Source: Oegoconia quadripuncta
Taxonomy: Eukaryota; Arthropoda; Insecta; Lepidoptera; Autostichidae
DNA: 64,000 nt
Direction: 5' to 3'
Assembly: GCA_949316235.1 (NCBI GenBank)
Contig: OX438743.1
Coordinates: 17,853,771-17,917,770, forward strand
Positions 11,628-23,356 of the stretch are shown piece after piece (position 1 is the first letter of the stretch; each line of letters begins with the position of its first letter). The notes under the pieces were generated by a model, which was given only the letters and a program-made list of their open reading frames with translations, was not told the DNA's origin and did not search any database. A program made the translations under genes and the position numbers.

Positions 11628-11960
11628 AGAGGGCGGCAAACGAGTATGCGGGTCACCTGATGGAAAGCAATCACCGCCGCCCATGGACACCCGTAACACC
11701 AAAAGGGTCACAGATGGGTTGCCGGCCTTTGAGGAAGGTGTAGGCTCGTTTCATGAAGGTTCCAATGTCGTACTCGTTCGGGAATACCGCTGCCGGAAGT
11801 CCGTTCCAACAGGGTGGTTGTACGTGGTAAGAAGTTTCTTGAGAAACGTACAGTGGTAGACTTCCACTCATCCAGGTGATGTGGATGGAAATTTTATTTT
11901 CGGCGAGAAGTGTATCGGTTAAATTGAGCAGCGGGTATTAGCTCGAACAGTTCTTCAGAA
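11628..11960 (-). repeat. Retroelement fragment with 'gggcggcaaacgag' end
   Basis: Contains GAGGGCGGCAAACGAGTATG, GGGTCACCTGATGGAAAGCA, CCGCCGCCCATGGACACCCG, GGGTTGCCGGCCTTTGAGGA and GGAATACCGCTGCCGG. A plus-strand relative with a poly(A) end lies at 44,536-44,626. I therefore orient this copy on the minus strand. The class is not determined. Confidence 0.55.
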
Positions 11961-12798
11961 CACTCCCCATGAAATAAATATGCGATAGAGAATATATAAT
12001 AAAAAAAGAGGTATATACAATTTGGCGGTTAGTTCTTAAATAAAATTAAAAAGGAGTTTGAAATAATAATTTTAGTATTTATAAAACAAGTTGGATGTGA
12101 AACAAATTGGATTTTTGTATCAAATGTTGTATCATATCAAACTCTGATGCGGACCTAGAACAAATTTAGGCTACATGAGGTAACATAGAAATCTACGTAG
12201 TTACACCCGAAAAACATTATCCCTCCTACCTCCCTGAGGTAGTCGAGAAAAAACAATGAATTTGAAGAAGTAATTTTGGGATAGCAACACAGTCTGGACA
12301 CTTTCCTCGATTCCCTCGACGAGGCGTGATGTTGTGAGCTCTAAATTATGCAGGCCTAATCCGACTTTGTAATCATTTGTGTTGTCGACGATAATAGTAA
12401 TTATTAGCTGGAAGTTTCCTTATTAGATTGCCAGTGAATCACAGGACTATGTTTGTTCATCCGAGGACAGATTTTTGAGCAGACATACGCGATTTTAATG
12501 AAAATTTCAAAGATATACGAGCATATAAATAATGATTTGAAAGTTATAAAACAAGCAAATTATGCATAAAATTGAGAAGGGTTTGTATTCTGCAAAGTTC
12601 ATTCATCATGGTTACTATATCACCCGTGTCATCCACAGGGCAAAAAATCGCCCTTACTTAATTCAAGCTAACACCGTCATTATTCGGTTGAAGAAAGAGT
12701 TTCTTCGTATTTGATATACAAATTCAAGACATAAAGTTATCTGATATGATGACAGGACGTCCACTGCTGAACTTATGTTAGGAGAGATTAGGAGATCT

Positions 12799-13306
12799 AT
12801 ATAGGGTCTAATAAAATTAACCCGACAAACTTTGGCAATTGCACGTACATGACAATAAAATAATATATTCATTAAAAAAACTAGCCTTAAAAATTTTGTT
12901 TCCGCGTAAAAAAAAAATTAAATGTTAGTGCAAATGAAAATACAAATTAACAGACTTACTTTTTTCGATTGTACCTTATTTTATCAATGAGAAAAAAAAG
13001 GCAACGTTCATATGGAAGAACCAATCACAGCAAGTAGCGGCGGCACCGGGGCAAGCGCCGGCGGCGAGCGGTTTGTGGTCGCCTATCGTCGTCTTCAAAG
13101 ATATCGCGGCACCAGTTTGTGTGTTGTGGCAAAGTACTTAGAGCGCGCGGCCATTAAGGTCCAACTCACAAAATTTACATTTCAAAATTTTATTTTTTGA
13201 ATAAAATCTGTTAACTTTAATGTTTTATTTTTTTCGTAATAGGCACATCCTATACATACACTCTGCAATGTTTGGCGGGTTAATTTTGTTAGACCTTATT
13301 ATATCC
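12799..13306. mobile_element. Candidate DNA transposon or MITE with GC-rich core
   Basis: The left end (GGGTCTAATAAAATTAACCC, then GACAAACTTTGGCAATTG, 12,803-12,841) and the right end (CAATGTTTGGCGGGTTAATT, then TTGTTAGACC, 13,267-13,297) are near complements over about 38 bp. Together they define a segment of about 500 bp. The core around 13,027-13,075 is GC-rich (AGCGGCGGCACCGGGGCAAG) against AT-rich flanks and contains a 62-codon frame starting at 13,012. No transposase is present. The exact borders and target duplication are not clear. Confidence 0.5.
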
Positions 13307-13339
13307 CCAACAGATTTCCAGAGCAACCAGCTGGATTAA

Positions 13340-13432
13340 AGCTCTTGAGTCGAGACCACGTACCGGCAAGCGCAGCGTAGCGCGTCTATTCATAAGGTGG
13401 ACGGACGACCTGATAAGGTCGCGGAAAGTCGG
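13340..13432 (+). pseudogene. RTE-like LINE C-terminal fragment
   Basis: One frame reads RPRTGKRSVARLFIRWTDDL and then IRSRKVG. The GxRxxxRPxxRWxDDL pattern is characteristic of the C-terminus of RTE-type LINEs. Only about 30 codons remain. Confidence 0.55.
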
Positions 13433-13766
13433 TAAAAATATACTCTTGTTTATTACATGTGCCATTCTGTAAAGTTGTAACTATTGATGTGTCGATATTC
13501 CTCCACCACTTCACAGGATGACATCGACTCATGTGTAACGGGGTGACCAGAGTACGCTGAATCCTTGACGTTAAAATTTTCTTAACTAAAAACGCTTCCA
13601 CCAACATTGTGCTACCCTTACTAACACTGCTTTAAGTCTATAAATGGCACAAAGTTTTTAATGGAAAGGACCTCCCACGGCTATGCGATACGAAGGGAAA
13701 GTACCTTACATTATTGTAGATAGGATATTTTACTTTATGGAGACATTTTATACTTAAAAGTAAGTA

Positions 13767-13855
13767 TTGCTGCATTACACCCTCATTACACGAGGAAAGG
13801 CCTATATCCTTGCTGTAGGATGTTTACGGGCTGATGATAATGATGTAATGATGAT
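13767..13855 (+). mobile_element. SINE family D 3' end fragment
   Basis: Contains GAGGAAAGGCCTATATCC and GTAGGATGTTTACGGGCTG followed by a degenerate (GATGAT) tail, as at the 3' end of 56,103-56,387. Confidence 0.55.
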
Positions 13856-16042
13856 TGCTGCATTAAGAAATTTATTAAAATATTTCGAGAAAACTTAATA
13901 TTAGAAAATCCTGACTACGGTTATTTAAACACATAAAAATCAAAAACAAGACAAAATAACTCGATTGATTTAGTCAGGAGTGGAGGTCGCGTAAGCAAAT
14001 TTATCCCAATACGCCAAAAAAAAGGAACGTACGAAGAATTGCATAGAGGCCTCCTTTTAAATATTTATTTGAAGTCGGTTAAAGTCGATCTGTTTATTGT
14101 TTTCGAACATTAAAATTCCACACAACTTTTAAAATTTCTTCAACGATTTTATTCCTTTATCTGTAGTCTGCCCGCTAGCAGAGAGAAAATTTAATTTATT
14201 TTAGAACAGCTCTAAGTTACATTGAAATTAAAACTACATTTTCACTGAAGCTTAATAAATACAAACAAAGATAACCGCTGACCCATTTTCCAGGACGTGG
14301 ATATAGACAATGCTTTTTACAAAAAATTTAATTACATTTGTTGAAATATTCATTCATGGTCTTTTTACTCGACTGCCCTAGGCAAGGAAGGTAATGTTTT
14401 TGGGGTGTACGTATCTAGTTTTGTATGTGGTAACAACAGGTATCTTAAACGGCTGGACTGATTTTGAAGTGCAAGGTGTCGTTTGATTCGTCTTGATCCC
14501 CACAGAGTCTTATCATACTTTTTATGGTAAAAAATCCAACATGGTGCCCGATAAATATAAATTATGCCGTCAGGTTTTGTGATTTTTAAACCGTACGACG
14601 TCGGAGGTTTTATTCAGAGGGGAAAACGCTCTTTCAGTCTTTTACAAGTTTATCTAGTGTTTCGAATTTGAATTTTAAATTGCCATAACCGGATGAAGGT
14701 GCCCGGAGTTCGAATCGTAATTCGTAGAATGTAATTAACTCGATCAATTCACTCATTTAGGTGATGATTCAAATGACTATTTATATAATTAGTTCTAAAA
14801 TGCCATTTAAAATTACTTCAAAATAACATTTTAGGTATTTAAAAATCAAAAAAACCCGGCACCATATTATGTATTTTGCAGGCGCCATGTTGGATTTTTT
14901 TACAATAAAATATTAGGTCCTTACCTATGAAATATGAATGAAATATGAAGTATGAAGAATTTCATTAAGACGTTTTCTCCATACAAACATTTTTGTTTTT
15001 TTTTGGGAAAGACGAATCCAAATTTAGCTAAACTTTGTGTATATTATCGGATAACATTAAGTTAAGTATAGGCAGCGTTAATTTTTAAAAGTAACCGCTT
15101 TATAAAAGTTTCAGCGAATCTAAGAAGTGATTATGGGAAGCATATGAAAAGAGCTCTGTTCAATTTTTTTTTATTATTTAGCCCAGAAATTAAAAACTAA
15201 TTCATATGAAACCTTCAAATAATATTCCATTTTCCAAATAAAAAACAAATTTGGATATAGCTTTGAAAATCGCAGGAATACATATGATTAAACTCCAATT
15301 TCATAGGTAAAGACCCAATACATTCTATGACATCTCTAAAGATGACACGCCTACAAGACGAAGGTCAATCCGTTTAGGCTACAGGAGGTAACATATAAAT
15401 CTACATACATACTCATGTACACTCGAAATAATATACTCGAAAAACATTACCGTCCTTTTTGAGGCAGTTGGGTAAAAACAAAATAAAACACAAAAATACT
15501 AATAGTTTTGAAATATATTTATTATTATTATTATCCATTAACATAGAAGAAGTGACACTTTCTGCGTGGAATATACTTTTGGTCACTCCACTCCCCGAAA
15601 TCTCATTAGGCAAACAAAGAGTAGCGTTCAATCAGATTTCTGTGTCGTTTTTTACCGATTTTCAGTTACCCTTTCGCTCGCCAATCGAACGGCTTTGCCA
15701 AATTCAAAGAGAGCAAAGTCGGTATAATGGCGTCGGACAGCCGAACTGTATACGATGTTAATCGGATCTAGTTAAGGCTGCTTGCGAAATGGGAGACTGC
15801 GAAAAAAGTTTACGTACAACTGCAAGGGAAACATACGTGTTTGTTAGACTTATTCCCTCGATTCTCCCTCGCGTTTAAATACGACAAATACTATTTCGTT
15901 TGGAGCCGAGAGACGATTTAATCCGTTTAAATGAGTTTTCAGCGTTAAACTGTTGGTTTTTCTGATAATTTGATATTGTTTAGTTTTGTTTTCAGCGTTA
16001 AACTGTTGGTTTTTCTGATAATTTGATATTGCTTAGCATTAA
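13856..16042. repeat. AT-rich region with paired inverted repeats
   Basis: The block AAAAAATCCAACATGGTGCC at about 14,529 has an inverted partner at about 14,880-14,902 (GCGCCATGTTGGATTTTTT). A second pair is formed by GGTCCTTACCTATGAAAT (14,915) and ATTTCATAGGTAAAGACCC (15,299). A tandem copy of TTTTCAGCGTTAAACTGTTGG occurs at 15,938 and 15,991. A TTTAGGCTACA...GAGGTAACAT block is shared between 12,168 and 15,375. No gene is seen. Confidence 0.4.
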
Positions 16043-16148
16043 AGTCCCCCGAATAAGCTGGGGTTTCCGGGTCAGTACGCTACCACCTTCAGCCTCATCT
16101 TCACTTAACATCAGGTCAAATGCTTAATGCATTGTGGATAAAAAAAAA
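16043..16148 (+). mobile_element. SINE family A 3' fragment
   Basis: Has GGGTTTCCGGGTCAGTACGC, CTTCACTTAACATCAGGT and an A-rich tail. The 5' two thirds are absent. Confidence 0.7.
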
Positions 16149-16318
16149 GTTATACGATCTATAACGACAAAACGAGCAAGCAACTCGAGATGGAGAATTA
16201 GGCCCGCCATTGACATCTCAATCTTTCATAAATATGATTCAATCATCAATTGAACATTAATGAATCAATTAATTTAACCGCATACGTTCGTCAATGTAAA
16301 CAACATAGTGTTTATGAG

Positions 16319-16535
16319 TCGGAGGTTGCGGGCTATTACCAGCGGGGTACATGTTTAGTACTTAGTTTGGTTGAAGGGCATTTTAAATGTCCGCCTGGTT
16401 ACCTACCACTCTTTTATCTAAATCTGCCGCCAAACAGCAATGCTTATGGCATTGTTGTGGTCCGGTTGTCAAAGATAAGACAGACAGTCCCCCAAATAGG
16501 ATGAAGTTTCCGGGTCAGTACGCTTCCACCTTCGG
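16319..16535 (+). mobile_element. SINE family A internal copy, truncated at 3'
   Basis: Runs from the B-box region (TCGGAGGTTGCGGGC) through GCCGCCAAACAGCAATGC to TTCCGGGTCAGTACGCTTCC and stops at CTTCGG. The tail is lost. Confidence 0.7.
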
Positions 16536-17475
16536 CTTACGGTTGTGTGTTACAAAAATACCCCTAATGACTCAAGGGTGTTAAAGTATGTCAAGTAAAG
16601 AGTCCATATTCTAGTTTAGGTATGAAAGGTCCGACCTAAAAAATACATAAACTGTCACGCAGAGTTTCCTTTGCCTTATCCCATATCCTAGGTAAAGGAA
16701 GACAGTATTGCAGGCCGCTATACGTCAAGTTTGACGGTTATCCAATAAAGTACGTGCTCGAGGCGGCTTGATCTAATCGCTTTCTGTCGACTATAGTCCC
16801 AACGTTATTTATTCGTTTATGTCATGGGATTGTAATCACGTGTTATTTCTGTCCGATAACGAAATAAGATGTTGAGGAAATGTGTAGTTGCTGAACGGTT
16901 TTGTCAACGTCTGCCATAAGTCATATCTCGGACAAGTTAAGTGTGTTTTGATTATTCTGAGTAGGTCGTCAAATTTCCATCCTGTACACAATAATTGTAA
17001 GATAGAAGTCGTGACGTAATGTATGTATGTATATCGACGCGTTAGCCCGCTGTACTTATACCGGCTGTCTACCAATAGAACAAGAGAAACGTCGCGGGTT
17101 CGATTCTATTGGTCGCTATCACCGTGACGTGGGCCCTCACTGTCTGCATTAAAATGGAAGCAATCTGTGAAACGAGTCCGTCAGCCATCTTACTTTCCTG
17201 TCACGTGCTAATGTGCTTGGTATTGATTAACCATTTGAAAATTATAATAAAATCTTTCATATTCTATCAACATAAAATAAAAAAAATCATTTTTGTTGCT
17301 GTACTGCCCGAACTCATTCCCTTTATGTCCGCATAGACAATGTATTATTTCCGTAACAATAATCTCCCTAGTTTCCTAACCCTAATTCATTCATGAGACA
17401 CTCTATTTAGTTACTATTTTACGCTAGTAATTTTTCTATATCCGCCGGGGGTTGGAAGACCACTGGCGTGACCAC

Positions 17476-17856
17476 CAAATATTAGCGTTTGGGTGTCCCA
17501 AACATTAAAAGTTTAATGCTTTAATGAAACAACAGCCACGGTTCACCTTTGGAAATATAGAGAAATGCACGCCTGACAGTAAGTGAGCCCATCGCCATTA
17601 AAACGTGCAAATTTATCGATGTTTTTCGTTGGGAAGTTACTTAGTCGCCTTTAGTCGATACAGACGGGAAACGTCTCTTCCCGTCTGTAGTTGGTGCAAA
17701 TTTTTTTAAGTACTGAAACTGAAACTATACAGCACGAACTCCTTAATAATTCGTAATTTTAGACTTTTTCGTTTGCACTCAAGCTTCACTTAATTTAGAA
17801 GAAATTTGTGCTTCTGCTCATAGCTTACCATTGAAATAAGAAGAACTTTAAAAAGA
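17476..17856 (+). repeat. Dispersed repeat N, longest uninterrupted copy
   Basis: Contains TTAGCGTTTGGGTGTCCC, CGCACGCCTGACAGTAAG-like blocks, CGCCATTAAAACGTGCAAAT, GAAGTTACTTAGTCGCCTTT, then CAGCACGAACTCC and CTCAAGCTTCACTTAATTT and TCATAGCTTACCATTGAAAT. The last blocks match 25,845-25,930, on the far side of the mariner-like insertion. This shows that element landed inside another copy. Confidence 0.65.
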
Positions 17857-18074
17857 ACTTTAAAGCACATTTTCGAAAAAGTGTATTGTATCTAAATTAG
17901 AGCGATTTTAAGTTTTTCATAGTAACTCAAAAAATGCTATATATTATTGTTTTCCATATTTTGAAAATGTTTACCACTAACTTTTTACATCTATGTATCC
18001 TGTTCATACGTATTAAGTTTCATTAGAATCGGATTATAAATGGAATGACGTGTGGGGTAAATCCTCTTAACACG

Positions 18075-18405
18075 TTTTTTTTTATGCACAACGGGTTACC
18101 ACTGGGCCTCAATCACACCTGCTGGTATATAAGTGAAGATGAGGCCGAAGGTGGAAACATACTGACCTGGAAACCCAATCTTATTTGAGGAACTTGCTAT
18201 CTTATCTCTGACAACCGGAACACAATAATGCTATTAACATTGCTGTTCGGCGGCAAATTTAGATAAGATGGTGGTTAGCTAGCCAGGCGGACATTTAAAA
18301 TGCCCTACCACCAACCAAACCGAGTAGTTAAACATGTGCTGGGGATCGAACCCGCGACCTCCATTCGTAAACCCATAATGTTGTTTACGTTGAGCCACGG
18401 AGGCG
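18075..18405 (-). mobile_element. SINE family A, full length
   Basis: The A-tail (T's from 18,075), all body blocks and the tRNA-like head are present, ending with the complement of CGCCTCCGTGGCTCAA at about 18,405. Confidence 0.85.
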
Positions 18406-18422
18406 GTGGTTTGGTGTATATA

Positions 18423-18905
18423 ATATTAATTTATTTATTTATTCAACACTTTGTTGCATATATAAGTATACAAACATACATTGAACAAACATAGGACAGA
18501 AATTACAATACACAAAAGGCGAGCTTATCTCTGTAAGAGATTTCTTCCAGCAAACCCTCGGAAGGAAAAATGAAATTAAAGTTTTTTATTGCAGACAAAG
18601 AGCGATACTTAAAATATAGAACAATACATTAACAAAACATCACTGTTATAGGAACACAATTGACAAAAGATAAAACATTAAGATTTATAGCAATAATGGT
18701 TTGAATATAGGATTATTTTATAAGACAAAAAATATATAGATATTAAACACAATAAATACATAATATAAAAGCCTATATACTAAAATAATATATAATATAT
18801 CAAATACTTATATAGATATCTATAAATATGCTGACTGAGTTACTGAGACAACTTGAGATAGTGTTCCTTTAGTCGAGTTTTAAAAATAGGTAGGGATTGG
18901 CTATC
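18423..18905 (-). pseudogene. LINE 3' end with RT C-terminal remnant
   Basis: On the minus strand the end of a reverse transcriptase reads DSQSLPIFKTRLKEHYLKLS, then a stop near 18,850. A 3' UTR follows with GGAAGAAATCTCTTACAGAG in complement, and a TTTATTTATTTATT-type tail at 18,428. The 'FKxRLKEHYL' ending also occurs in the 38,953-39,560 copy, so both belong to related CR1/Jockey-like LINEs. Strongly 5'-truncated. Confidence 0.6.
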
Positions 18906-19380
18906 GCCATAATATGGCGATAATAGTTTATATTTATTATAATACTTTATATTTGCTCAATTTATATTTATTTAAGTAACGAGATCTCAGTGTCAAGCTA
19001 ACTGAGTGTCGAGTTGCACTACACCTTGCCTGAAAGAACATCTATAAATATCGCAAAATTTTCATATCCAGTCCAGCCGGTAAACCAAATATTTGTGAAT
19101 CATTACTAGATACCAGACGATTTCCCGCAGTCTGCTTGGGTTTGACAGGGGACTATTTTATGGCATTCTCAGAGAGAGGACGCCTGTAAATCATGGCCAG
19201 GTTTTTCGGGGTCCGCGGAGAAATGTGAAAACTCCAGTCGATGTCAAAGAGGCGGATATTGTGGCCACTACATTGACTACAGTTGTGGTCCCTCTATTAT
19301 TTATACGTTCATGATTACCCGACTGTCCAGAAAGGTGTGTAATATTTTTCGGGTGGTATATTAATAAATTTTTTTTTTTT

Positions 19381-19603
19381 AATATTTGGGACACTTACAC
19401 CAATCATCTAGTCCCAAACTAAGCAAAGCTTGTGCTATGGATTCTAGATAACCGATAAACATACATAAATATTCATATAAACATCCATGACTCAGGAATA
19501 AATGTTCATATTCATCACACAAACATTTACCCATCGCGGGATTCAAACCCGCAACCGTTGGTTTCGCTGACAGGGTCACTATCCACTACACCAATCGGTC
19601 GTC
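19381..19603 (-). mobile_element. SINE family C, full length
   Basis: On the minus strand the head reads GACGACCGATTGGTGTAGTG, with a B-box-like GGGTTTGAATCCCGC. The body contains the complement of GAATAAATGTTCATATTCAT and of ACTAGATGATTGG. It is nearly identical in order to 63,395-63,617. The head resembles family B but the 3' body is different. Confidence 0.75.
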
Positions 19604-19659
19604 GTTAAATATGCATATCTAAATATATATGACTCAAAGGTGACTGACGTAGTGATCTA

Positions 19660-19858
19660 TCAACGGCCAGCCCAAACCACTGGACGGATCGGGCTGAAAT
19701 TTGGCATGCAGGTAGATGTTATGACGTATAGGCATCCGCTAAGAAAGGATTTTGATAAATTCTACCCCCAAGGGGATAAAATAGGGGATGAAAGTTTGTT
19801 GTTTGTATTTTGATAAAATCTTCCACGCGGACGAAGTCGCGGGAGGAAAGCTAGTAAA
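19660..19858 (-). repeat. Dispersed repeat R-type fragment
   Basis: On the minus strand it starts TAGCTTTCCTCCCGCGACTT then CGTCCGCGTGGAAG and continues to AAATTTCAGCCCGATCCG. This is the widespread lepidopteran 'gcggcttcgtccgcgtgg' repeat. Confidence 0.6.
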
Positions 19859-20680
19859 TAATATAAGTTGTCTCCTGTAACCTAAACGGCTTGGCCGATT
19901 TTTTAGTGCAAGACATCGTAAGATTCGTCTTGATTCCCAGAGTATCATAGCTTACATTGGTGTTGATTCTGGCGTGCAGTCGCTAAACTAACCTCAATCT
20001 AAAAATCTCTAATTTTAAATGCATATCCTAAAATATGCTATTCTGAAATACATCTATCGCTAAATTTAGAGATGGTTTACGGACGCCTAAATTGACTGTA
20101 TTGCCATAGTCAAAATCAGATAATTTTCTTCACAACAGGTTTTTTAAATGTAATCAATGATTTATTATACGGAATTCCTTTACCGTATTTTATAATTTAA
20201 GTTGGCTTTCGTTTTTGACTCCAAATTCGCCTAATAGGCTTTGGTTTATTATATTTCTTTATTGATACTGGGAAACATTCATTCTTTTAAAAAAGATCTC
20301 TTCTGTCAAAATAATTCTTCGCCTTCGACGATTAACTTGTTGCTGTTTGTACCTACCGCACCTTATATGCATAAGTACTCGGGACGGACTCTAATAATGT
20401 GTAGAATCTATAAATATAAGGTTAACAAGGAAACTTTCGGGAACTCTACTCAGTATAAAGATGGAAAACTAAACTTATCTAATTTTTGTTATGAAAAAAG
20501 TTGCGAAGGGCTCTTGCGTCCGTCAATATTTCAATGGTATTTGATCTGATGGTGGGTAGGTATGTTTATGGTTCCGTGAAATGGAATACTGTACAAAGAG
20601 GTAATTATTGAAGGTGTGAGGGTCATTAAGATCGTACAGCAATAGATAGTAATAATATAAGTAATAATATAATAATATAA

Positions 20681-20796
20681 TATAATACAATACAATACAA
20701 TACAATACAATGCAATGCAATGCAATGCAATGCAATGCAATGCAATGCAATGCAATGCAATGCAATGCAATGCAATGCAATACAATACAATATAAT
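20681..20796. repeat. Layered pentanucleotide microsatellite
   Basis: Reads as TATAA x1, TACAA x5, TGCAA x14, TACAA x2, TATAA x1. A homogeneous core is flanked on both sides by the same successive variants. The overlapping minus-strand open frames (repeats of HCIAL) are by-products of a 5-bp period. Confidence 0.95.
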
Positions 20797-20807
20797 GTAC
20801 ATTTATT

Positions 20808-20970
20808 ACTCGGTTTGGTTGGTGGTAGGCATTTTAAATGTCCGCCTGGCTAACTACCACATCATATCTAGTTGTCAGAAATAAGATGGCCAATCCCCCA
20901 AATAAGATGGAGTTTCTGAGTAAGTAGTTCAGGTGTGATTGAGACCATGTGCTAACCCGTAACACATAAA
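20808..20970 (+). mobile_element. SINE family A, internally deleted, 5'-truncated
   Basis: Starts at ACTCGGTTTGGTTGGTGG, keeps AATGTCCGCCTGGCTAAC, loses the CAGCAATG segment, and resumes at GTTGTCAGAAATAAGATGG through the A-tail. Confidence 0.75.
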
Positions 20971-21055
20971 AGAAACACCAAAAAAAAAGGATTATACGTG
21001 TCATCCAAATACACCAAACCAACTATGATAAAAACTAAACTTTTCATAAAAATAC

Positions 21056-21265
21056 TAGCTTACCGCCCGCGGCTTCGCCTGCGTGGAATAACTTTATCGC
21101 AGAAATTTTTCACTTTACCGGGATAAAAATGTCTTAATCCAGGATATGTTCCACCTATATAGCAAATTTCATCCAAATCCCTTCAGCCGTTTCGCCGTGA
21201 CAACAACAAACAAATAACAAACAAATAAATGAACAAACATCCAAACTTTCGCATTTATAATACCT
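21056..21265 (+). repeat. Dispersed repeat R copy
   Basis: Begins TAGCTTACCGCCCGCGGCTT and contains CGTGGAATAACTTTATCGC, TTTCATCCAAATCCC and TTTCGCCGTGA. It ends with CAAACAAATAA runs and CGCATTTATAATA. A second copy follows immediately. Confidence 0.7.
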
Positions 21266-21712
21266 ACTAGCTTTTCGCCTGCGGCTTCGCCTGTGTGGAA
21301 TTACTTTATCGCGGAAATTTGTTTATACCGCGGGAACTACGCACTTTATCGGGATATAAAGTATAAATATAAAAAAGAAAAGAAAATGATCGTGTGGGTT
21401 TCTTGCGCCGCTTCCTTTCCCACAGATGATTTCCCTTTCCGAAGCGGTGGTAGCTTGGACATACTTACTGACCGAAGAATGCTTGGCCCTATTTCTATTT
21501 CCAATAGATTTAAATTGACATTCAACAAATGATATCATGTATCTTACGTTGAAATAAAATGATTTGAGTTTGAGTTATGTCTTAATCCAGGGTATATTCG
21601 ACCTATGTACCAAATTTCATCCAAATCCCTTCAGCCGTTTCGCCGTGATTGAGCAACAAACAAACAAATAAACAAACATCCAAACTTTCACATTTATTAT
21701 ATTAGTTAGAAG
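21266..21712 (+). repeat. Dispersed repeat R copy split by a LINE tail
   Basis: The first half (CTAGCTTTTCGCCTGCGGC to CACTTTATCGGGATATAAAG) ends at about 21,362. It resumes at about 21,578 (TGTCTTAATCCAGGGTATAT) to AATATTAGTTAGA at 21,712. The 215-bp gap is occupied by the T-family LINE 3' end. This is a clean example of insertion into an older repeat. Confidence 0.7.
21363..21577 (+). mobile_element. LINE 3' end, family T, inserted in repeat R
   Basis: Contains TTCTTGCGCCGCTTCCTTTC, CAGATGATTTCCCTTTCCG, AAATTGACATTCAACAAATG and TGAAATAAAATGATTTGAG, ending in a (TTTGAG)n-like tail. Severely 5'-truncated, as is usual for LINE insertions. Confidence 0.65.
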
Positions 21713-21759
21713 TTAAATGGACAATTTAGAAAACACGCGGTGGACTATACCATACTTCT

Positions 21760-21806
21760 CTTAACATCAGGTGTGATTGTCGTCGAACCCGTCGTGCATA
21801 AAAAAA
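21760..21806 (+). mobile_element. SINE family A 3' tip
   Basis: TTAACATCAGGTGTGATTG, CCCGTCGTGCATAAAAAAA. Only the last 45 bases of the SINE remain. Confidence 0.6.
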
Positions 21807-23136
21807 CCCCCAGTTGAAATACACCAAAAAACTGTGTTAAATCTAAGTATTTTCGAACCGACTTACAACCCGGTCACATTGTCTCTGCACCTTGCTAGAA
21901 TGCGATGCCCTTCCCGCTTTCCCCTCTCCTCTCCTCCAAAATCTCAAAGGGTGGGAAGATATGGGATAACCTCTCCTTTACCTCTTTTCCCTTCTTCTTA
22001 ATATTGCTAGTGATGCTTGTTTTACACACTGTAGCAGAGCGCCGACATGACGTCATCCACGCCCGGTGCACAGATATTGTGACCGGGTTGTAAATGATTT
22101 TCATCAAACATTACTATTAACCTATAACAGTCTTTTATTCTATAAAAAAATCTGCACTCAGTCTCCGATACATAAGAACGAAATCTAGACAAACACATAC
22201 ATACACCCCAAACAAACACAACACCCGCAAAAAGTTAAGCCATTCCTATCCTCGTTGGATTTAGTTAATATCCGATAGTAGGAGGAATATCGACTGATCA
22301 CCTGAACATCTTCATAAAGCAGGACTTCTGGCTGAAAGGTGTCGTGTTCCGGCGGATCCGTGGAAAACTGCAAGGTAGTACGCTAGACAACATATCGATA
22401 CGTGTCAAACAATTAAAATAACAGATTATTATGTATGTTAGTGTTTAAGGTATATAGTTGCCTGAAAATAAAAGATTTATTATTATATTTATATAGACTT
22501 TAGGCGATTTTCTGAATTTAAAAATTTTTTGTTATTAAACTTATCGTAATTATTGGGTAGGAGTTATCGAACAACGAGTAGCTAGGTACTTGTTAAAAAA
22601 ATAGAACGAACAAAACTTTTATGTAAGCACTCTTCGGCGCCCTCTATTTATATTCCATAAGAGTTTATTTGAGTTTTTTCTTAAGGAAAGCCGTCGTTTC
22701 TGACGGGAATATTTGATCAATAAAGGTCTCTGTTTATGCTTAGATGTAGGTACTGATCTGTAGATAGATAATATATCTTCTGAAACGTCATAAATCGCCG
22801 TTAGAGCTGAGCCAATAAAGCTTAAGATTATTGAGAATATATAACCTCTCATATTTCATTGTTTATTTACAGAAAATCCTTGTCGCACTACACTCGAGTA
22901 TGATGCAACTTCATTATACGTAAAGAAACAAATACTTTGAATAAGGAATACTTGCTAACTGAATTTTAAAAATATCTGAAATTTCCTTTGTTCTACAGAA
23001 TGTGGAACGTCTATTGTCTAGCCGAAAAGTATTCCTCGAAACGCAGTTTATAGTGCTGGCAATTTTATAGAAAACGGAATAATGTACTATGCTCATTTTA
23101 ATGTAGGCACATATCGAAGTTACTTATCTATATCTT
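21807..23136. other. No gene recognised
   Basis: AT-rich, unique-looking sequence. Short open frames at 21,895-22,219 and 22,619-22,852 have no recognisable domain or supporting context. Confidence 0.4.
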
Positions 23137-23247
23137 GCCGAACTGTTTGGTGCAGTGGTTATTAACTCTAACTGCTAATTACTACTTAATTACTAAAAGT
23201 TGCGGATTCGAATCTCGCTAGGGGTCTATGTTTGTATGATGAATATG
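23137..23247 (+). mobile_element. SINE family B head fragment
   Basis: GCCGAACTGTTTGGTGCAGTG as the A-box region, then GTTGCGGATTCGAATCTCGC as the B box. The body is cut after GATGAATATG. Confidence 0.65.
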
Positions 23248-23356
23248 TATTGAGTTAATAATCTGTATACAAGAAAACGATACTCATTTTCGAGAGATCG
23301 AGGTAGTTGACTGATGACGGAAACGTGGGGAGACCTAAATGGGATGGTCAGAGCTA

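Noticed and set aside
20523..20785. Overlapping 84-85-codon minus-strand frames rich in HCIAL
   Set aside because: They are translations of a TGCAA pentanucleotide array in two frames. A 5-bp period keeps any stop-free frame open.
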